A stretch of 7,242 nt of DNA from Gammaproteobacteria bacterium CG22_combo_CG10-13_8_21_14_all_40_8 (GCA_002770795.1 PCTP01000071.1:1-7242), one strand, 5' to 3'; positions 1-7,049 are shown, numbered from the stretch's first letter. Translations and numbers: made by a program. The notes: generated by a model from the sequence alone, not told the origin.

Positions 1-1
1 C

Positions 2-874
2 TTGGCCGCTGTACCTCCATTATGGCAACAGCTTGCAAAACTGAATTGGCAAGATAAAGACCGTGTAAATTTACGCTATTTCACCAATAGTGGCGGCGCC
101 ATGCCCACAACCACTTTGGCACAGCTGCGCCAAATATTCCCGAATGCAACACCCTATTTAATGTATGGACTCACGGAAGCTTTTCGCTCAACCTATCTCG
201 ATCCAACAGAAATTGATAAACGCCCCCAATCTATTGGAAAGGCCATTCCCGGCGCAGAAGTCTTAGTGCTTCGATCAGATGGTACGCTCTGTGATGCAAT
301 GGAACAGGGGGAGTTGGTACATTTTGGCGTTCATGTTGCACAGGGTTATTGGCGCGATCCCGAACGCACTCAACAGAAATTTCGCCCACTAAGCGTTCCA
401 TCGCATAACCAACAGAGTCCAGAAACTCATACGGCTGTTTGGTCTGGTGATAGAGTCTATCGAGATGATGAAGGTTTTATCTATTTTATCGCAAGAGCAG
501 ATGAAATGATCAAAACCTCTGGCTATCGAGTCAGCCCCGAAGAAATTGAAGAAGTATTACTGCAACATCCTCAGGTGCTTGAAGTGGTTGCCTTAGGGGC
601 ACCCCACCCTCAATTGGGCGATGCTATTATTCTGGTAGTGGTTTTCGATGAACAGCAACAAGATGAAATTGAACTTAAAAAAGAAATTGAAGCATTTTGT
701 AAAAAACAACTACCCAACTTTATGCAACCACAACATATTGTTATTCAAGCTGAATTAACTAAAAATGCCAATGGCAAACAAGATAGAGCTCGTTTAAAGT
801 CGCGGTTCCACGGTTTTTTTTCACCACAAGATCCCCCCATCATCTCAACCCTGGATCCCCAAATTAGTGACTGA
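2..874 (+). CDS. Acyl-CoA ligase (AMP-forming), exosortase A system-associated type; C-terminal part, 5' end outside window
   Basis: This is the last 290 codons of an adenylate-forming enzyme. The reading frame is open to the left edge, so the TTG at base 2 is an internal leucine and not a start. Visible ANL-superfamily motifs, numbered from base 2, are YGLTE at 55-59 (adenine/acyl pocket), SGD ending at D150 (ribose-binding Asp), the hinge region R165-x-DEMIKTSGYR to about 176, and NANGKQDR with the expected catalytic Lys at 259. Such enzymes activate a carboxylic acid as acyl-AMP and usually pass it to CoA or a carrier protein. The stretch SIGKAIPGAEVLVLR, the GELVHFG block and DEMIKTSGYRVSP, plus the decarboxylase directly downstream, match what I recall of the exosortase A-associated ligase family (TIGR03098 type). 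Family members are about 500 residues, so roughly 40% is missing. The last 30 or so residues after the catalytic Lys are a low-complexity tail rich in Pro, Ser and Asp. Superfamily is near certain, subfamily likely, substrate unknown. Confidence 0.88.
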   Translation: MAAVPPLWQQLAKLNWQDKDRVNLRYFTNSGGAMPTTTLAQLRQIFPNATPYLMYGLTEAFRSTYLDPTEIDKRPQSIGKAIPGAEVLVLRSDGTLCDAMEQGELVHFGVHVAQGYWRDPERTQQKFRPLSVPSHNQQSPETHTAVWSGDRVYRDDEGFIYFIARADEMIKTSGYRVSPEEIEEVLLQHPQVLEVVALGAPHPQLGDAIILVVVFDEQQQDEIELKKEIEAFCKKQLPNFMQPQHIVIQAELTKNANGKQDRARLKSRFHGFFSPQDPPIISTLDPQISD

Positions 875-896
875 GTGACATCATCGCTCTCATTCT

Positions 897-902
897 ATAG
901 GT
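897..902 (+). promoter_or_regulatory. Ribosome binding site favouring the ATG at 908
   Basis: ATAGGT lies five bases before the ATG at 908. The other possible starts are a GTG at 875, immediately after the ligase stop, and an ATG at 956, where conservation with the family seems to begin. Neither has a purine-rich Shine-Dalgarno stretch at good spacing. The match to AGGAGG is only partial, so the choice is moderate. Confidence 0.4.
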
Positions 903-907
903 ATTTC

Positions 908-2182
908 ATGAATAATCCACCTACCCCAGTCCATACATCTCCAACCCATGCTCCTATGACCCAGTTTAAACAACGGGACGGTCAGCTGTTGATCGGTAAT
1001 TTCACCTTACGCCAATTAGAATCCCGCGTAGGTCAAACACCGTTTTACGCATACGACAGGCAATTAATCAAGCAACGGATTGAAATTTTCAGACAGCATA
1101 TGCCCGAGGATTTGTTGCTCCACTATGCGATTAAAGCCAACCCCATGCCAGCCTTAGTGGACTTTATTCAACCACAGGTCGACGGTATGGACGTTGCCTC
1201 TTTAGGTGAACTCAATATTGCCCTCAATAGTGGCATGGCTCCCGAGCAAATAAGCTTTGCGGGTCCTGGAAAGAATGAATTGGAGCTACAAGCCGCTATT
1301 GCCTGTGGCATTACTTTGCATTGCGAATCGGCAACAGAACTTGAGCGATTAAAGCGGATCAGCGATCAATTGGGGATAAAAGCCAAGGTTGCCCTTCGCA
1401 TTAACCCTGATTTCACGCTAAAAAACTCCGGCATGAAAATGGGGGGCGGTGCGCAACCCTTCGGCATTGACGCGGAAGTAGCCCCCCAACTATTACAACA
1501 ATTAGACCGCTACCATTTAGACTTTGTGGGCTTCCACATATACTCTGGCTCGCAAAATTTAAATGCAGATGCCATCATGAAAATGCAAAATGAAACTTTT
1601 CAACTCTCTATAAAATTGATGGATCTCGCTCCTCAAGTGCCTCAGATAATTAATATTGGAGGAGGATTAGGCATTCCCTACTTCCCTGGAGAGAAACGAT
1701 TGAACCTTGCAGATATTGGTGAAAACCTGCACCAACAAATGGATTATCTTCACCTGCGTTACCCCCATGTTAAAGTCGTTATGGAATTAGGGCGATTTTT
1801 GGTTGCTGAAGCGGGGATCTATGTGTGTAAAGTTTTAGATATCAAAACAAGCCGTGGAGAAAAGTTTTTAATTACCAATGGTGGTTTGCATCATCACTTG
1901 GCGGCATCCGGTAATTTTGGACAAATTATTCGCAAAAATTACCCTGTTGCCATAGATACAAAAATAGGTACACAACATGAGATGCCTATTGAGACACAAA
2001 AAGAAGTTGTTTCAGTGGTGGGACCACTATGTACTCCTTTGGATATTCTCTCTGCTAAAATGAGTTTGCCTGTCGCCAACATTGGTGATCTGGTGGTTAT
2101 CTATCAATCAGGCGCTTACGGGCTTAGTGCCAGTCCACAACATTTTCTGAGTCACCCCGCAGCTGCGGAAATATTGGTATAA
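908..2182 (+). CDS. PLP-dependent decarboxylase, exosortase A system-associated type (alanine-racemase-like fold, DapDC/ODC group)
   Basis: A fold-type III PLP decarboxylase of 424 residues if started at ATG 908 (435 from GTG 875, 408 from ATG 956). Numbered from 908, the Schiff-base lysine is K76 in HYAIKANP, followed by DVASLGEL and FAGPGK. Then come the HIYSGSQN block, the glycine-rich phosphate loop NIGGGLGIPYFPGE, the MELGR segment, and C375 in GPLCTPLD, the active-site Cys supplied to the neighbouring subunit in this family. A YQSGAYG segment follows near the C-terminus. The GGLHHHLAASGNFGQ and IRKNYPVAI stretches are, as I recall, characteristic of the exosortase A-associated decarboxylase family (TIGR03099 type) rather than of diaminopimelate decarboxylase LysA. 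The enzyme should remove a carboxyl group from an amino acid or amino-acid conjugate; the substrate is unknown. It follows the ligase by 33 bp and is probably co-transcribed with it. About 16 residues before MTQFKQRDGQ look poorly conserved, which leaves the start uncertain. Confidence 0.88.
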   Translation: MNNPPTPVHTSPTHAPMTQFKQRDGQLLIGNFTLRQLESRVGQTPFYAYDRQLIKQRIEIFRQHMPEDLLLHYAIKANPMPALVDFIQPQVDGMDVASLGELNIALNSGMAPEQISFAGPGKNELELQAAIACGITLHCESATELERLKRISDQLGIKAKVALRINPDFTLKNSGMKMGGGAQPFGIDAEVAPQLLQQLDRYHLDFVGFHIYSGSQNLNADAIMKMQNETFQLSIKLMDLAPQVPQIINIGGGLGIPYFPGEKRLNLADIGENLHQQMDYLHLRYPHVKVVMELGRFLVAEAGIYVCKVLDIKTSRGEKFLITNGGLHHHLAASGNFGQIIRKNYPVAIDTKIGTQHEMPIETQKEVVSVVGPLCTPLDILSAKMSLPVANIGDLVVIYQSGAYGLSASPQHFLSHPAAAEILV

Positions 2183-2183
2183 T
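2175..2183 (+). promoter_or_regulatory. Candidate extended -10 promoter for plsB
   Basis: TGGTATAAT is a perfect sigma-70 -10 hexamer (2178-2183) with an extended TGn motif. It overlaps the stop codon of the decarboxylase. No good -35 hexamer sits about 17 bp upstream, which extended -10 promoters tolerate. Transcription would begin near 2190 and give a leader of about 34 bases before the plsB ATG. The match is exact, but such motifs also occur by chance in AT-rich DNA. Confidence 0.45.
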
Positions 2184-2208
2184 CCTAACCGTAAAAACCA
2201 TTGTGCTT

Positions 2209-2216
2209 AAAGGAAG
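2209..2216 (+). promoter_or_regulatory. Ribosome binding site that sets the plsB start
   Basis: AAAGGAAG contains AGGA at 2211-2214, nine bases before the ATG at 2224. The upstream in-frame GTG at 2203 precedes this site and has no comparable purine stretch, so it is unlikely to be the start. A second ATG at 2227 is also possible. Confidence 0.6.
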
Positions 2217-2223
2217 CCATTCA

Positions 2224-4704
2224 ATGATGAAATTAATGTTCGCCATTCGCAATTTTATAACCATTATTCTTCGCTGGCCCATCATTTATCTGGTGAAACC
2301 TAATATTGTACCCAGTGATCCCCTCATAGAGCTCAACATTGATATTAAAAAACCTATCATTTACATCTTAAAAATGCCTTCTAATACCAATTTAACCCTG
2401 TTGAAAACTCAATGTAAATTATTTGGTTTACCCTCCCCTCTAGATCCAGTTTGTAATGATTTTCCTATTGCCAGCTATCATTATCTACAGAGTCGTGGTT
2501 GGTTCGCCAAAGCTAAAGAAAAGGGCCACCAAGCCAGACTGATGGAAATTACCCAATATTTAAGAAGCCACCCGGAAACTCCCGTACAACTCGTTCCTGT
2601 CAGCATATTTTGGGGACGAGGGGCTGAAAAAGAAAACTCCTTATTCCGGCTACTTTTTAATGATTCTGAGAATGCCAGCCGCCTTAGAAAGTTTTTCATC
2701 GTGCTTTTTCAACGTCGCCATACTTTTGTTCAGTTTGCACAACCTGTTAATCTTACCAAAACCCTGCGCCCAGAACGCTCTTTAGAACAAAATACTCGAA
2801 CTTTAAATCGGGCGTTAAGAGTACACTTTCATCGTTATCGCCTTGCGACCATGGGACCTAGAGTCACACAAAGAAGACAGCTCATCAATGAATTGCTGGC
2901 CAGTGATAATGTGTTAAAAGCGATCAAGCGAGAATCTGCCATCAAAAAAATGTCTCATGCCAAAGCTCGCAAAAAAGCACAGGAATATGCCAATGAGATA
3001 GCAGCAGATTATTCCTATTTTGCCATACGCTTTTTAGACAAAATTCTCGGATGGTTATGGAATAGGATCTATAACGGTATCGAAGTATTCCATTCGGAGA
3101 GACTCCGAGGTATCGCCAAAGATGCCGAAATCATCTATGTCCCCTGTCACCGCTCACATATGGACTACTTACTACTCGGCTATACACTCTACCATCAAGG
3201 TCTCGCCACGCCCTATATTGCAGCGGGCATTAACCTAAACTTTTGGCCAGTTGGCAAAATCCTTAGACATGGAGGCGCATTTTTTATCCGCCGTAGCTTT
3301 AGAGCCAACAAACTCTACAGTGCAGTTTTCAATGAATACTTACATGTACTATTCAACCGTGGGGTTTCTGTGAAATTTTTCCCTGAAGGCGGAAGAAGTC
3401 GCACAGGACGTTTACTGACACCTAAAACAGGGATGATTGCAATGGCGGTACAAAGTTACCTGGAGGGCATGAAAAGACCCATTGTCTTTGTACCTGTGTA
3501 CTTGGGTTATGAAAAAATTATGGAAGGCAACAGCTATCAAGATGAAATGCAAGGTGCTTCTAAAAAATCCGAATCCGTTGGTCAGCTACTGGGTGTGAGA
3601 AAAGCCTTAAAAAGATCCTATGGTCGTGCTTTTGTGAACTTTGGAGAACCCATTCCACTGAATGACTATCTCAATACACATCAGCCCAACTGGAAGCAAT
3701 TCAACCAACCAAGCCAAGATAATCCGGAAAAGGATGCCAAACCCGCATGGTTAAATCCTTTAGTGCGAAATCTTTCCTTCAAAATCATGCAGAATATCAA
3801 TGATTCTGTGGCGGTTAATTGTGTCAATCTAGTCAGTACCGTGTTGCTGGCAACAGAGCGTCATGCCATTGATAAAACACAACTCATCAAGCAACTGGAT
3901 TTTTATCTGATCTTATTAAGAGAACGCCGTTATAGTACCGAAATTTGCCTTCCTGATGGTAACGGCAGCGATGTCTGTGCACAAGCCGAAGCCCTTGGCA
4001 TGTTACAAACAGCTCCCCATATCATGGGTGATGTCTCATATGTCAATGCCAGTGATGCCGTATTACTGACCTATTATAGAAACAACTCTTTACATTTGTT
4101 TGTTCCCGCTGGTTTGATCGCAAGCTGCTTCATACATAAAAACCATCTCTCAGAAACAGAGATAGTTTCCCGCTGCCGAGCGCTTTACCCTCTTTTTCAG
4201 GGAGAACTCTTTTTACACTGGGATTGTGATGCCTTTTGTCAGGAAATACAGGCGTATCTTCCTATTATGAAACAACTTAATCTGATAACCAATGAAGGCG
4301 AGCAATGGTCCAGACCAGAAATCGCCAGCCAATCCTTTGTGCAACTTAATTTATTGGCACAGACCACTCAACCCATGTTGGAACGCCTCATCATTATTGT
4401 GGCACTTATGGATCAGCAACAAGACTTAAATCGACGTAGTTTAGAAAGACAGAGTCAAATGGTTGCGCAGCGTCTGAGCTTATTATACAAGATCAACTCA
4501 CCAGAATTTTCCGATAAAACTCTATTTACCACCCTGTTACAATCCCTTAAAGATCAGGACTTTATCAAGGATGATGGCGAAGGTATCAAACCCACCAATG
4601 CACTACATCTCTTATTAGCAAAAACCAATGACATGGTGCGCTACAGTACTCAACAAGCTATAAGACAGGTATTTCGTGCCGTGGAAGACAAAACGCCTAT
4701 TTAA
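2224..4704 (+). CDS. plsB: Glycerol-3-phosphate 1-O-acyltransferase PlsB
   Basis: Membrane-associated acyltransferase that transfers a fatty acyl group from acyl-ACP or acyl-CoA to position 1 of sn-glycerol-3-phosphate, giving lysophosphatidic acid, the first step of phospholipid synthesis. With the ATG at 2224 the protein has 826 residues, slightly longer than the 807 of E. coli PlsB. All four acyltransferase blocks are present: HRSHMDY with catalytic H309 and D314, GGAFFIRR ending at about 357, EGGRSRTG starting at 388 (glycerol-3-phosphate binding), and IVFVPVYLGYE from 420. The flanking GINLNFWP and LLASDNVLKAI regions also resemble E. coli PlsB, as does the N-terminal segment with the VPVSIFWGR stretch. 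The C-terminal third is more divergent, as is usual. A hydrophobic stretch near residues 5-25 may help membrane association. It lies 41 bp after the decarboxylase with its own ribosome binding site and a candidate promoter, so expression may be partly independent. Convergent with the exporter gene downstream. Confidence 0.97.
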   Translation: MMKLMFAIRNFITIILRWPIIYLVKPNIVPSDPLIELNIDIKKPIIYILKMPSNTNLTLLKTQCKLFGLPSPLDPVCNDFPIASYHYLQSRGWFAKAKEKGHQARLMEITQYLRSHPETPVQLVPVSIFWGRGAEKENSLFRLLFNDSENASRLRKFFIVLFQRRHTFVQFAQPVNLTKTLRPERSLEQNTRTLNRALRVHFHRYRLATMGPRVTQRRQLINELLASDNVLKAIKRESAIKKMSHAKARKKAQEYANEIAADYSYFAIRFLDKILGWLWNRIYNGIEVFHSERLRGIAKDAEIIYVPCHRSHMDYLLLGYTLYHQGLATPYIAAGINLNFWPVGKILRHGGAFFIRRSFRANKLYSAVFNEYLHVLFNRGVSVKFFPEGGRSRTGRLLTPKTGMIAMAVQSYLEGMKRPIVFVPVYLGYEKIMEGNSYQDEMQGASKKSESVGQLLGVRKALKRSYGRAFVNFGEPIPLNDYLNTHQPNWKQFNQPSQDNPEKDAKPAWLNPLVRNLSFKIMQNINDSVAVNCVNLVSTVLLATERHAIDKTQLIKQLDFYLILLRERRYSTEICLPDGNGSDVCAQAEALGMLQTAPHIMGDVSYVNASDAVLLTYYRNNSLHLFVPAGLIASCFIHKNHLSETEIVSRCRALYPLFQGELFLHWDCDAFCQEIQAYLPIMKQLNLITNEGEQWSRPEIASQSFVQLNLLAQTTQPMLERLIIIVALMDQQQDLNRRSLERQSQMVAQRLSLLYKINSPEFSDKTLFTTLLQSLKDQDFIKDDGEGIKPTNALHLLLAKTNDMVRYSTQQAIRQVFRAVEDKTPI

Positions 4705-4791
4705 CCTCAACTTGGCAGAAGCGACGCCTTGATCTGACTTTTTACCTAAGCCCTGAAATCCCGTATTTCCAGAGATCACGGATAGACGAGT

Positions 4792-5445
4792 TTAATTTAG
4801 ACTGGCCGTGGCAATTTTAATACCTAACAGAATTAAGGCGGCCCCCATCACTCTATCAAACCAATGCCCCATTCGTTCAAAGGCCACACGGACTCTTTTA
4901 TGTCCAAAGATTGTGGCCACTAGAATAAACCAACAAGCCGTGGCCAATGACATATACAAGCCATAACCTGCTTGTGCCCAGAGGGGGGTTTGCGGGTTTA
5001 TCACCACGGCAAACAACGAGAAGAAAAACAAAGTTGCTTTAGGATTAAGTCCATTGGTAAGAAATCCTATCCAAAAGGCCGAATGTTTGGTTGGAATGGG
5101 CTTGTTAACTTCCTGATCAATTTTCTCTGAAGATCCAGCCTTGGCACGAATGGCTTTAAAGCCAATATAGACCAAGTAGGCTGCTGCCAAATATTTCATC
5201 AAAGAGAATAGCCATTGCGAATTTTTAATCAGTAATCCAATTCCCAATAAAGAATAAGTCACATGGATCAGGATCGCCAAGCCAACCCCCATGGCAGTGA
5301 CCATCCCCGTTTGCCGACCATGAGTAACGCTCTGCTTAACCACAATGGCAAAATCTGGCCCAGGACTCATCACCGCTAATAAATGGAATACAGCCACTGT
5401 GGCAAACTCGGTCCAAAGTTGTGGTGTCATGGATAAACTCATCAT
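4792..5445 (-). CDS. LysE/RhtB-family amino-acid (small-molecule) exporter
   Basis: An inner-membrane protein of 217 residues, the usual size for LysE/RhtB/homoserine-type exporters. The N-terminal hydrophobic segment carries the family signature SPGPD at 27-31. It is followed by the glycine-spaced block HGRQTGMVTAMGVG (43-55) and, after a hydrophilic loop at about 100-122, by the conserved GFLTNGLNPKA (127-137). About six membrane segments can be read, near 12-27, 52-72, 77-97, 122-149, 155-180 and 197-214. The family exports amino acids such as lysine, threonine, homoserine or leucine, often as an overflow valve; the substrate cannot be assigned here. The gene starts with ATGATG. The purine stretch AAGAGAG just upstream fits the second ATG (5442) slightly better. 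It lies 34 bp downstream of ubiA on the same strand and is probably the last gene of that unit. No functional tie to ubiquinone is known. Confidence 0.92.
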   Translation of the reverse strand: MMSLSMTPQLWTEFATVAVFHLLAVMSPGPDFAIVVKQSVTHGRQTGMVTAMGVGLAILIHVTYSLLGIGLLIKNSQWLFSLMKYLAAAYLVYIGFKAIRAKAGSSEKIDQEVNKPIPTKHSAFWIGFLTNGLNPKATLFFFSLFAVVINPQTPLWAQAGYGLYMSLATACWFILVATIFGHKRVRVAFERMGHWFDRVMGAALILLGIKIATASLN

Positions 5446-5479
5446 CAGGCTCTCTTAAATCAGCATTATCTAATTTAAC

Positions 5480-6373
5480 TTACATCGCTTCTGCGATAAC
5501 AATGGAAACAAATAGTATTAAACCTACCCAATTATTATTCAGAAAAGCCTGAAAACATTGCTCTGTTTTTCGTTTTTTCATCAGCCGTTGTTGATAATAA
5601 AACAAAGCCGCTATGCCCAATAATCCCACATAGTAGATAGCCGACAACTGCGTTTTGTTTCCCAAAAAAATCAAGGTTAAAACCACCAAAGTCTGCAATA
5701 GGCCAATAATAAATTTATCACCATCACCAAACAATATAGCGGTAGACTTAATACCAATTTTAAGATCATCTTCCCGGTCTACCATGGCATATTGAGTATC
5801 ATAGATTAAAGTCCAAAGTACATTTGCCAAAAACAGTAACCAAGCCTCAGCTGGCACCACTGGGTTAACAGCACTAAAAGCCATCACAATACCCCAGCTA
5901 AATGCAGCGCCAAGCACCACCTGAGGGAAATAAGTCACCCTTTTCATAAAAGGATAGATAGCCGCTAGCAAAACACCGCCAAAGGAGAGCAAAATAGTTT
6001 GTTGATTTAAAGAGAGCACTAAAAAGAAGGCGAACAATGATAGCGCAATAAACAAATAAATAGCATGTTCATGCGGAATAACACCAGTCGCTAAGGGACG
6101 GTTTTGAGTGCGCTGTACTCTGCCGTCGAATTTTCGATCGGCCCAATCATTAATCACGCAGCCTGCGCTGCGCATTAACAAAACACCTAATACAAACACC
6201 ATTAAAATGGAGAATTGAGGCACACCCTTGGCAGCCAACCATAAGGCACTGAGTGTTGGCCAAAGTAATAACAAAATACCAATGGGCTTATTTAAGCGCA
6301 TTAATTGAATATATGGGTTATCCACAAATTTTTGCGCATAAGTTGCCCAAGGCTGGTTTTTCAGGTTATTCAT
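5480..6373 (-). CDS. ubiA: 4-hydroxybenzoate polyprenyltransferase UbiA
   Basis: Integral membrane prenyltransferase that attaches the polyprenyl (usually octaprenyl) chain to 4-hydroxybenzoate, the second step of ubiquinone synthesis. The 297-residue length fits the family (E. coli about 290). Both Mg-diphosphate-binding Asp-rich motifs are intact: NDWADRKFD at 75-83 and YDTQYAMVDREDD at 191-203, the latter followed by KIGIKSTAILFG. Other conserved stretches are MRLNKPIGILLLLWPT (25-40), NRPLATG (91-97) and YPFMKR (140-145). About nine hydrophobic segments are visible. The start at 6373 gives an N-terminus about ten residues longer than E. coli UbiA. No Shine-Dalgarno sequence precedes it. 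A 7-codon reading frame starting at 6389 ends across the ubiA ATG (ATGAATAA), so translation may depend on coupling with upstream ubiC. It is 24 bp downstream of ubiC, the same order as in E. coli. Confidence 0.97.
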   Translation of the reverse strand: MNNLKNQPWATYAQKFVDNPYIQLMRLNKPIGILLLLWPTLSALWLAAKGVPQFSILMVFVLGVLLMRSAGCVINDWADRKFDGRVQRTQNRPLATGVIPHEHAIYLFIALSLFAFFLVLSLNQQTILLSFGGVLLAAIYPFMKRVTYFPQVVLGAAFSWGIVMAFSAVNPVVPAEAWLLFLANVLWTLIYDTQYAMVDREDDLKIGIKSTAILFGDGDKFIIGLLQTLVVLTLIFLGNKTQLSAIYYVGLLGIAALFYYQQRLMKKRKTEQCFQAFLNNNWVGLILFVSIVIAEAM

Positions 6374-6412
6374 AGGATAATTTGTTCATAGCGCGAGTTA
6401 TTCATAAGGATA
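6365..6412 (-). repeat. Near-duplicate of the ubiC stop / ubiA start junction
   Basis: Reading the minus strand, TATCCTTATGAATAAC (6412-6397) spans the end of ubiC including its TAA. After a 17-base spacer, TATCCTATGAATAAC (6379-6365) spans the start of ubiA. The copies differ by one deleted T. A shorter related stretch, CTATGAACAA, sits in the spacer. This looks like an old short tandem duplication of the gene junction with a period of about 33 bp. Confidence 0.6.
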
Positions 6413-6949
6413 GTTAAATCCTGGGCAAGTAGGTAAAAATACTTCATAGATCAATAACGCTTGTTGATGAAAGTTAAACAATGACCTTCTTCCCCATAAT
6501 AAATGATCAATCTCATTTAGCCAAGGTTGTAAATGTTGCCAAAGTGCTTGTTCTTTACCCACAAAACCCGTTTGATAACTCAGTCTCCACACCTCATCAC
6601 TGGCAAACAACTTGTTACCCAAAGGGCTCGCACCCATAGTTTGCAAAGGCTTTAGCGGCGAGTCGTCCGTGGCAGGATAAGCCAATGAATAACCCAATAA
6701 CCAAGGCGCTTCATTACCCAAAATAATTTTTCTTTGCCAAAGTTTGGTTTGCGCTTGTTCGCCTAAGGATAAACAATCTTGCAAATCCCCCTCTTGAATA
6801 GATTCTTCTAAATTCAGTATCAGAGGTTTTTGCCCAGACAACTCAGCTAACTTTTCAGTCATAGATCCCGAATGATCGAGTATTTTAGGTGACATTAGGG
6901 AAGAATATTGACACCAATGGCTATCTTGTAACAGTTTATCCATCATCAT
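6398..6949 (-). CDS. ubiC: Chorismate lyase UbiC
   Basis: Cytoplasmic enzyme that cleaves chorismate to 4-hydroxybenzoate and pyruvate, the committed step of ubiquinone synthesis; its product is the substrate of UbiA encoded next. The 183-residue protein keeps the family landmarks: SGSMTEKL at 27-34, LWQRKIIL with R73 at the expected active-site arginine position, ASPLGNKLF (107-115), LWGRRS (151-156), and the C-terminal YEVFLP with E169 at the expected active-site glutamate. E. coli UbiC has 165 residues. The extra length is mostly a segment of roughly 18 residues before LWGRRS, around 130-150, rich in Trp, Gln and Leu. Three consecutive ATG codons (6949, 6946, 6943) are possible starts. Only a weak purine stretch (AGAAAA) lies upstream, and its position fits the 6943 start best. 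Probably the first gene of the ubiC-ubiA-exporter unit. Confidence 0.93.
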   Translation of the reverse strand: MMMDKLLQDSHWCQYSSLMSPKILDHSGSMTEKLAELSGQKPLILNLEESIQEGDLQDCLSLGEQAQTKLWQRKIILGNEAPWLLGYSLAYPATDDSPLKPLQTMGASPLGNKLFASDEVWRLSYQTGFVGKEQALWQHLQPWLNEIDHLLWGRRSLFNFHQQALLIYEVFLPTCPGFNYPYE

Positions 6950-6974
6950 TTTTCTATGATTAAGTTTTTCCTCT

Positions 6975-6983
6975 ATGCTACCA
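6975..6983 (-). promoter_or_regulatory. Weak candidate extended -10 for the ubiC transcription unit
   Basis: On the minus strand TGGTAGCAT lies about 26 bases before the first ubiC ATG. The hexamer matches TATAAT at four of six positions and is preceded by an extended TGn. No convincing -35 hexamer is found at normal spacing. It is offered only because a promoter is expected here. Confidence 0.22.
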
Positions 6984-7038
6984 CAAAGATTTTCACAAAT
7001 ACCTCAAAAATTACTTACCCTCAGAATAACCGCACAAA

Positions 7039-7049
7039 TGGTCAGACCA
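7039..7049. promoter_or_regulatory. Operator-like dyad TGGTC-A-GACCA (GntR/FadR-subfamily type)
   Basis: A perfect 5-bp inverted repeat around a single central base. It fits the TNGTNNNACNA core recognised by many FadR-subfamily GntR regulators and resembles the core of the E. coli FadR operator. It lies about 90 bp upstream of ubiC. The flanking bases do not extend the symmetry, and no regulator gene is in the window. A very similar sequence with a two-base centre occurs inside plsB (4306-4317), so chance is a real possibility. Confidence 0.3.

Noticed and set aside
908..2182. Diaminopimelate decarboxylase LysA for the PLP enzyme
   Set aside because: The fold and PLP motifs are shared, but the HHHLAASGNFGQ and HIYSGSQN stretches and the ligase partner fit the exosortase-associated family better than LysA.
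2203..2223. GTG at 2203 as the plsB start
   Set aside because: It lies before the clear ribosome binding site at 2209-2216 and adds seven residues with no resemblance to PlsB; ATG 2224 fits better.
2481..2699. Minus-strand open frame of 72 codons inside plsB
   Set aside because: It lies wholly opposite well-conserved plsB coding sequence, has no ribosome site and resembles no protein I know; it is a shadow frame.
4306..4317. TGGTC-CA-GACCA dyad inside plsB as a real operator
   Set aside because: It lies deep in the coding sequence with a two-base centre unlike the usual single-base centre. It is most likely chance and is kept only as a caution for the site at 7039-7049.
4705..4791. Intrinsic terminator in the convergent gap between plsB and the exporter gene
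   Set aside because: Only a short bulged stem (CTGAAAT at 4753-4759 with ATTTCCAG at 4765-4772) and an isolated T-run at 4738-4743 are seen, not joined in stem-then-T order on either strand. No terminator is supported.
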